From JANXVY01 sp038329675 (GTDB lineage: Bacteria; Pseudomonadota; Alphaproteobacteria; Rhizobiales; Hyphomicrobiaceae): a DNA stretch of 8,948 bases. Position numbers and translations under genes: made by a program. Shown piece after piece: positions 6,083-8,948 of the stretch; the first letter of the stretch is position 1, and every line of letters starts with the position of its first letter. The notes under the pieces are model-generated. The model was not told where the DNA came from, did not search any database, and saw only the letters and a program-made list of their open reading frames with translations. Where the stretch lies: positions 1-8,948 of the forward strand of contig JBBQNE010000131.1 of the NCBI GenBank assembly GCA_038329675.1. The letters are read 5' to 3'.

Positions 6083-7399
6083 GTGTCGGCTGATACCAGC
6101 GACCGGTCCAACCCGGGCCCAGTCCCGTCCGCTTCGTCAATCCGCGCCGCGTTCACGCCGGCCCCACTGCCGGTTGCTGCCTTGGACGAGCGCGGGCGGA
6201 TCGCATGTCTACGGTTGATCCGAACTGACAACGTCGGCCCGGTCACATATCGCGAGTTGATCAACCGGTTTGGCGGAGCGGAAGCCGCCATCGCCGCCCT
6301 ACCCGAGATCGCCGCTAAAGCTGGCCGGACCCGCGCGCTCAAAGTCTGCCCATCGGATGTCGCTGAGGCCGAACTCGAAGCTGCGCGCAAAGCTGGCGCC
6401 GAGCCAGTGTTTACGATCGAACCTGGATATCCGCCGGCGCTTGCTGCGATCGATAGCCCACCGCCACTCCTCTACGTGCGCGGTCAACTTACGACGCTGG
6501 CATCAGAGATGGTGGCCATCGTCGGCTCGCGAGAGTGTTCCGGCAACGGCATCACGATGGCGCAACTCCTCGCCCGTGATCTTGGCACGGCGGGCTTTGT
6601 CATCGCGTCGGGGCTCGCCCGCGGGATCGACAGCGCCGCCCACCGCATGGCGCTTAAGACTGGTACAGTTGCCGTGCTCGCTGGTGGGATCGACCATGTC
6701 TATCCGCCTGAAAACCGCGACCTGTTTCAGGCGATCCCTGATAGCGGCGGGGCGATCGTGACGGATATGCCACCAGGCTATCAGCCGCGCGCCCGCGATT
6801 TTCCGCGCCGTAACCGGATTATTTCTGGAATGTCGCGCGCGATCGTCGTCGTCGAGGCGACGCTGCGATCGGGCGGTATGGTGACAGCGCGACTTGCTGG
6901 CGAACAGGGGCGCGAAGTGTTCGCCGTGCCCGGCCATCCCTTCGATAGCCGGGCCGAAGGGCCCAACCGGCTGATCCGCCAGGGCGCGATGCTGGTTACG
7001 TCTGCTCAGGACATCATCGATGAACTCGGGCCGATCACCGGGGCAGCGCCAATGCGCGTCGCTGAGCCGACCACGAGCTACGGCGTCGGCGATACCGGGT
7101 CGGCACCGTTGGTTGCATCGTGGTCGGCCGCGTCTTCGGGATCGCCGCCAGCAGAGGTACCAGGATCGGCGTTAGGGGGCGCCGTTGCGTCGATGCCCAC
7201 TACGATCATGGGCGATGATGCCGCCCGCGATGCCGTGCTCGCAGCCCTCGGGCCGTCGCCGATCGCGATTGACGTGCTCGTCCGCGCGACCGATTTGCCA
7301 TCGCGGGTGGTGCAGATTGCGCTGATGGAGCTTGATATCGCGGGGCTGATCGAGCGGCCCGGCGGGCAACTCGTCGCGCGAAAAATTCAAGCGCTGTAA
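6083..7399 (+). CDS. dprA: DNA-processing protein DprA
   Basis: A 438-residue DprA/Smf protein, which binds incoming single-stranded DNA and loads RecA during natural transformation. Domains in order: an N-terminal helical SAM-like region (about 36-85, with RIACLRLIRTDNVGPVTYREL); the Rossmann-like DNA-binding core (about 115-318) with AIVGSR at 145-150, GLARGID at 177-183, VLAGGIDHVYPPENRDLF and FPRRNRIISG at 240-249; a low-complexity Gly/Ala/Ser/Pro linker (about 330-372); and a C-terminal winged helix (about 376-438) ending in LDIAGLIERPGGQLVARK. It starts at a GTG two bases after the plsY stop, consistent with translational coupling, because no strong ribosome-binding site is seen. The gene is widespread also in bacteria not known to be competent, so presence alone does not show transformation. 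The topoisomerase gene topA, which I remember as the usual alphaproteobacterial follower, is absent. Confidence 0.96.
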   Translation: MSADTSDRSNPGPVPSASSIRAAFTPAPLPVAALDERGRIACLRLIRTDNVGPVTYRELINRFGGAEAAIAALPEIAAKAGRTRALKVCPSDVAEAELEAARKAGAEPVFTIEPGYPPALAAIDSPPPLLYVRGQLTTLASEMVAIVGSRECSGNGITMAQLLARDLGTAGFVIASGLARGIDSAAHRMALKTGTVAVLAGGIDHVYPPENRDLFQAIPDSGGAIVTDMPPGYQPRARDFPRRNRIISGMSRAIVVVEATLRSGGMVTARLAGEQGREVFAVPGHPFDSRAEGPNRLIRQGAMLVTSAQDIIDELGPITGAAPMRVAEPTTSYGVGDTGSAPLVASWSAASSGSPPAEVPGSALGGAVASMPTTIMGDDAARDAVLAALGPSPIAIDVLVRATDLPSRVVQIALMELDIAGLIERPGGQLVARKIQAL

Positions 7400-7403
7400 T
7401 CGT

Positions 7404-8465
7404 TCAAACCCCGTGATAGTCGCGGTACCACCGGACGAAGGCTGCAACGCCATCTTCCACCGATGTCTGCGGTGCAAAGCCCGTGGCTGCCGTCAAGGCG
7501 CTGATGTCGGCAAACGTCGAGGGGACGTCGCCTTGTTGCAACGGTAGCATTTCCAATTGGGCCTTGCGGTCGACCGCCCGTTCGATCGCCGCGATGTAGC
7601 GCATCAGCGAGATCGGGGCGTTGTTGCCAATGTTAAAGATGCGAAATGGCGCGTTGCTGCTCGCCGGGTTAGGCGCCGCTCCAGTCCACGCCGGATCCGG
7701 CGCTGCGATCTGGTCGCTCGCCCGAATGACGCCTTCGACGATGTCGTCAATGTAGGTGAAGTCGCGGGTATGTTCGCCGTTGTTGAAGACCTGGATCGGC
7801 TCACCGGCGAGGATGTTCTTCGTGAACAAAAACAGCGCCATGTCCGGGCGGCCCCACGGGCCGTAGACCGTAAAAAAGCGCAATCCGGTCGTCGGCAACG
7901 CAAACAAGTGCGAATAACTGTGGGCCATCAGTTCATTGGCGCGCTTGGTTGCGGCATAAAACTGGATCGGGTGATCGACGCCATGGCGCTCGCTGAACGG
8001 CATGGTGGTGTTGGCGCCATAGACGCTGGACGTGCTGGCATAGGTCAGGTGCGCCACCTTCGCGTGGCGACAGGCTTCCAGCAGGTTGGTAAAGCCGACG
8101 AGGTTGCTTTCGACGTAGGCATGGGGGTTTTCAAGCGAGTAGCGGACGCCAGCCTGCGCGGCGAGGTTGACGACGCGGTCGAACGCATGGTCGGCAAACG
8201 CTGCCTCAACGGCTGCGCGATCGGCGAGGTTGGCGCGGATAAACGTGAACGCGGCAGACGGAGGCTTGCCACCCGCGCCGGGTTTGACACCTCCAGTCGA
8301 GCTCGCCGCACACCTCTCAAGCTCGAGAATGCGCGCTTCTTTCAACAGCGGGTCATAATATCCATTGACGTTGTCGAGCCCCACGACCGTATCGCCGCGC
8401 GCGATCAGGGCTTTGGTGAGGTGGAACCCAATGAAACCAGCAGCCCCTGTCACGAGAACTTTCAT
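7404..8465 (-). CDS. NAD-dependent epimerase, UDP-glucuronate 4-epimerase type
   Basis: A 353-residue extended short-chain dehydrogenase/epimerase. GAAGFIG at 7-13 is the NAD-binding glycine motif. LDNVNGYYDPLLKEAR at 30-45 is typical of the UDP-glucuronate epimerase (CapI/LpsL) group. The catalytic set is Ser/Thr in STSSVYG (144-150) with Tyr170 and Lys174 (YAATK). FFTVYGPWGRPDMALFLFT at 197-215 and the RDFTYIDDIVEG segment are substrate-side signatures. Members interconvert UDP-glucuronate and UDP-galacturonate for capsule, exopolysaccharide or lipopolysaccharide. Residues about 52-71 are a Gly/Ser/Pro-rich extra loop that I do not recall in the family. The ATG at 8463-8465 is chosen over the adjacent upstream TTG because GGAGA lies five bases ahead of it on the minus strand. 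It converges on dprA with 4 nt between stops and is divergent from the glycosyltransferase. The exact sugar is inferred. Confidence 0.88.
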   Translation of the reverse strand: MKVLVTGAAGFIGFHLTKALIARGDTVVGLDNVNGYYDPLLKEARILELERCAASSTGGVKPGAGGKPPSAAFTFIRANLADRAAVEAAFADHAFDRVVNLAAQAGVRYSLENPHAYVESNLVGFTNLLEACRHAKVAHLTYASTSSVYGANTTMPFSERHGVDHPIQFYAATKRANELMAHSYSHLFALPTTGLRFFTVYGPWGRPDMALFLFTKNILAGEPIQVFNNGEHTRDFTYIDDIVEGVIRASDQIAAPDPAWTGAAPNPASSNAPFRIFNIGNNAPISLMRYIAAIERAVDRKAQLEMLPLQQGDVPSTFADISALTAATGFAPQTSVEDGVAAFVRWYRDYHGV

Positions 8466-8509
8466 CAACGTCTCCGATTGCGCCGCCGACCGGGGCCGAG
8501 CGCCGCGCC

Positions 8510-8529
8510 CTGTTTTGCCGTGGAAACAG
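8510..8529. promoter_or_regulatory. Dyad in the divergent epimerase/glycosyltransferase spacer
   Basis: CTGTTT at 8510-8515 and AAACAG at 8524-8529 form a 6-bp inverted repeat around 8 nt. It sits 45 bp upstream of the epimerase ATG and about 98 bp upstream of the glycosyltransferase ATG, in the 161-bp spacer that must hold both promoters. It could be a shared operator. No promoter hexamers with correct spacing were clear enough to annotate, and chance occurrence is possible. Confidence 0.25.
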
Positions 8530-8626
8530 TCTACACGTCATGGAATAGCAGTTGGCAGGCGGCGGAATGAATGATCACGCTTCTGCTAACCGACCAGGGA
8601 ACGCCATAACCGACGGGGGCTGCCAT

Positions 8627-8948
8627 ATGCACATCGTCCTCGTTGGCGCACTTCCCCATTCGCTCATCAATTTTCATGGTGAACTCATCCGTTCGATGGT
8701 TGCCATCGGTCATCATGTGACGACGATCAGCGCTCCGGCGACACCTGCAGAAGTCGCTGCACTTGCCGCGCTTGGCGCAACGTATCGGCCCGTCGACATT
8801 GACAGAACAACACTCGATCCTCGAACCGACGTCACGTGCTTGCGCTCACTGCGCGCCATCTTTGTCGAACTCGATCCAGACGTTGTCATCGCCTACACGA
8901 TACGACCGGTGGTCTGGAGCGGCATTGCGTTGCGCACGATCCGGTCCC
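8627..8948 (+). CDS. Glycosyltransferase, N-terminal part only
   Basis: The first 107 codons of a gene cut by the window end. The protein starts MHIVLVGALPHSLINFHGELI, close to the N-terminal donor-side fold of GT4-type (glycosyl transferase group 1) enzymes. SLINF-x-G-x-L-I-R, then a strand HHVTTISAP, the segment AALGATYRPVDIDRT and DPDVVIAYTIRPVVWSG are the landmarks that I recognise from polysaccharide glycosyltransferases. Such enzymes move a sugar from a nucleotide-sugar donor to a lipid-linked or polymer acceptor at the cytoplasmic face of the inner membrane. Donor and acceptor cannot be told, because the nucleotide-binding C-terminal domain is beyond the window. A run of G (8615-8619) is the only possible ribosome-binding signal. 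Its location beside the epimerase suggests a surface-polysaccharide locus continuing to the right. Confidence 0.82.
   Translation, partial: MHIVLVGALPHSLINFHGELIRSMVAIGHHVTTISAPATPAEVAALAALGATYRPVDIDRTTLDPRTDVTCLRSLRAIFVELDPDVVIAYTIRPVVWSGIALRTIRS

Noticed and set aside
7557..8570. 337-codon plus-strand open frame opposite the epimerase gene
   Set aside because: It is Arg/Val/Asp-rich with no recognisable domain, while the minus strand encodes a clear epimerase with all motifs. It is a GC-rich antisense shadow.

Overview
The window looks like chromosomal DNA of an alphaproteobacterium. It is GC-rich and its proteins match alphaproteobacterial family versions as I remember them: PyrB, the PyrC-like protein, PlsY, DprA, RuvX and a short two-CBS protein. 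The order ruvX, pyrB, pyrC-like, plsY, dprA is, from memory, a recurrent alphaproteobacterial housekeeping cluster. I cannot name the genus. I see no transposase, integrase, CRISPR array, tRNA or rRNA gene.

Layout, left to right. (1) 1-555 is the 3' part of a gene for a GH114/TM1410-like glycosidase-type protein. It converges on a minus-strand two-CBS-domain protein (644-1075), and a 14-bp tandem repeat fills the junction and runs into the last codons of the CBS gene. (2) Rightward from 1263 come ruvX and then, after about 225 bp holding a 10-bp inverted repeat, a MarR-family regulator that ends in a good intrinsic terminator. (3) A gene-free stretch of about 300 bp follows, with a degenerate 14/15-bp repeat array and two operator-like dyads. 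(4) pyrB and a pyrC-like gene follow (aspartate carbamoyltransferase and a dihydroorotase homologue), then plsY and dprA, the last two only 2 nt apart. (5) dprA meets a convergent UDP-glucuronate-epimerase-type gene with 4 nt between the stop codons. Divergent from that gene is the start of a glycosyltransferase, cut by the window end. The right edge is therefore the beginning of a surface-polysaccharide region.

Functionally the centre covers the second and third steps of pyrimidine synthesis, the first acylation in phospholipid synthesis (PlsY), DNA uptake/recombination (DprA) and 16S rRNA maturation (RuvX). The most informative point is that the PyrC-like protein has lost most of the dihydroorotase metal ligands: the HxH motif reads Q-V-F, and the two Asp ligands appear as Asn and Ser. 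It is therefore probably a non-catalytic partner of PyrB, and a catalytic dihydroorotase should be encoded elsewhere. I do not see a convincing wholly new system. The remaining points of interest are small: two intergenic repeat arrays that share a core, several dyads, and a break in the expected gene order.
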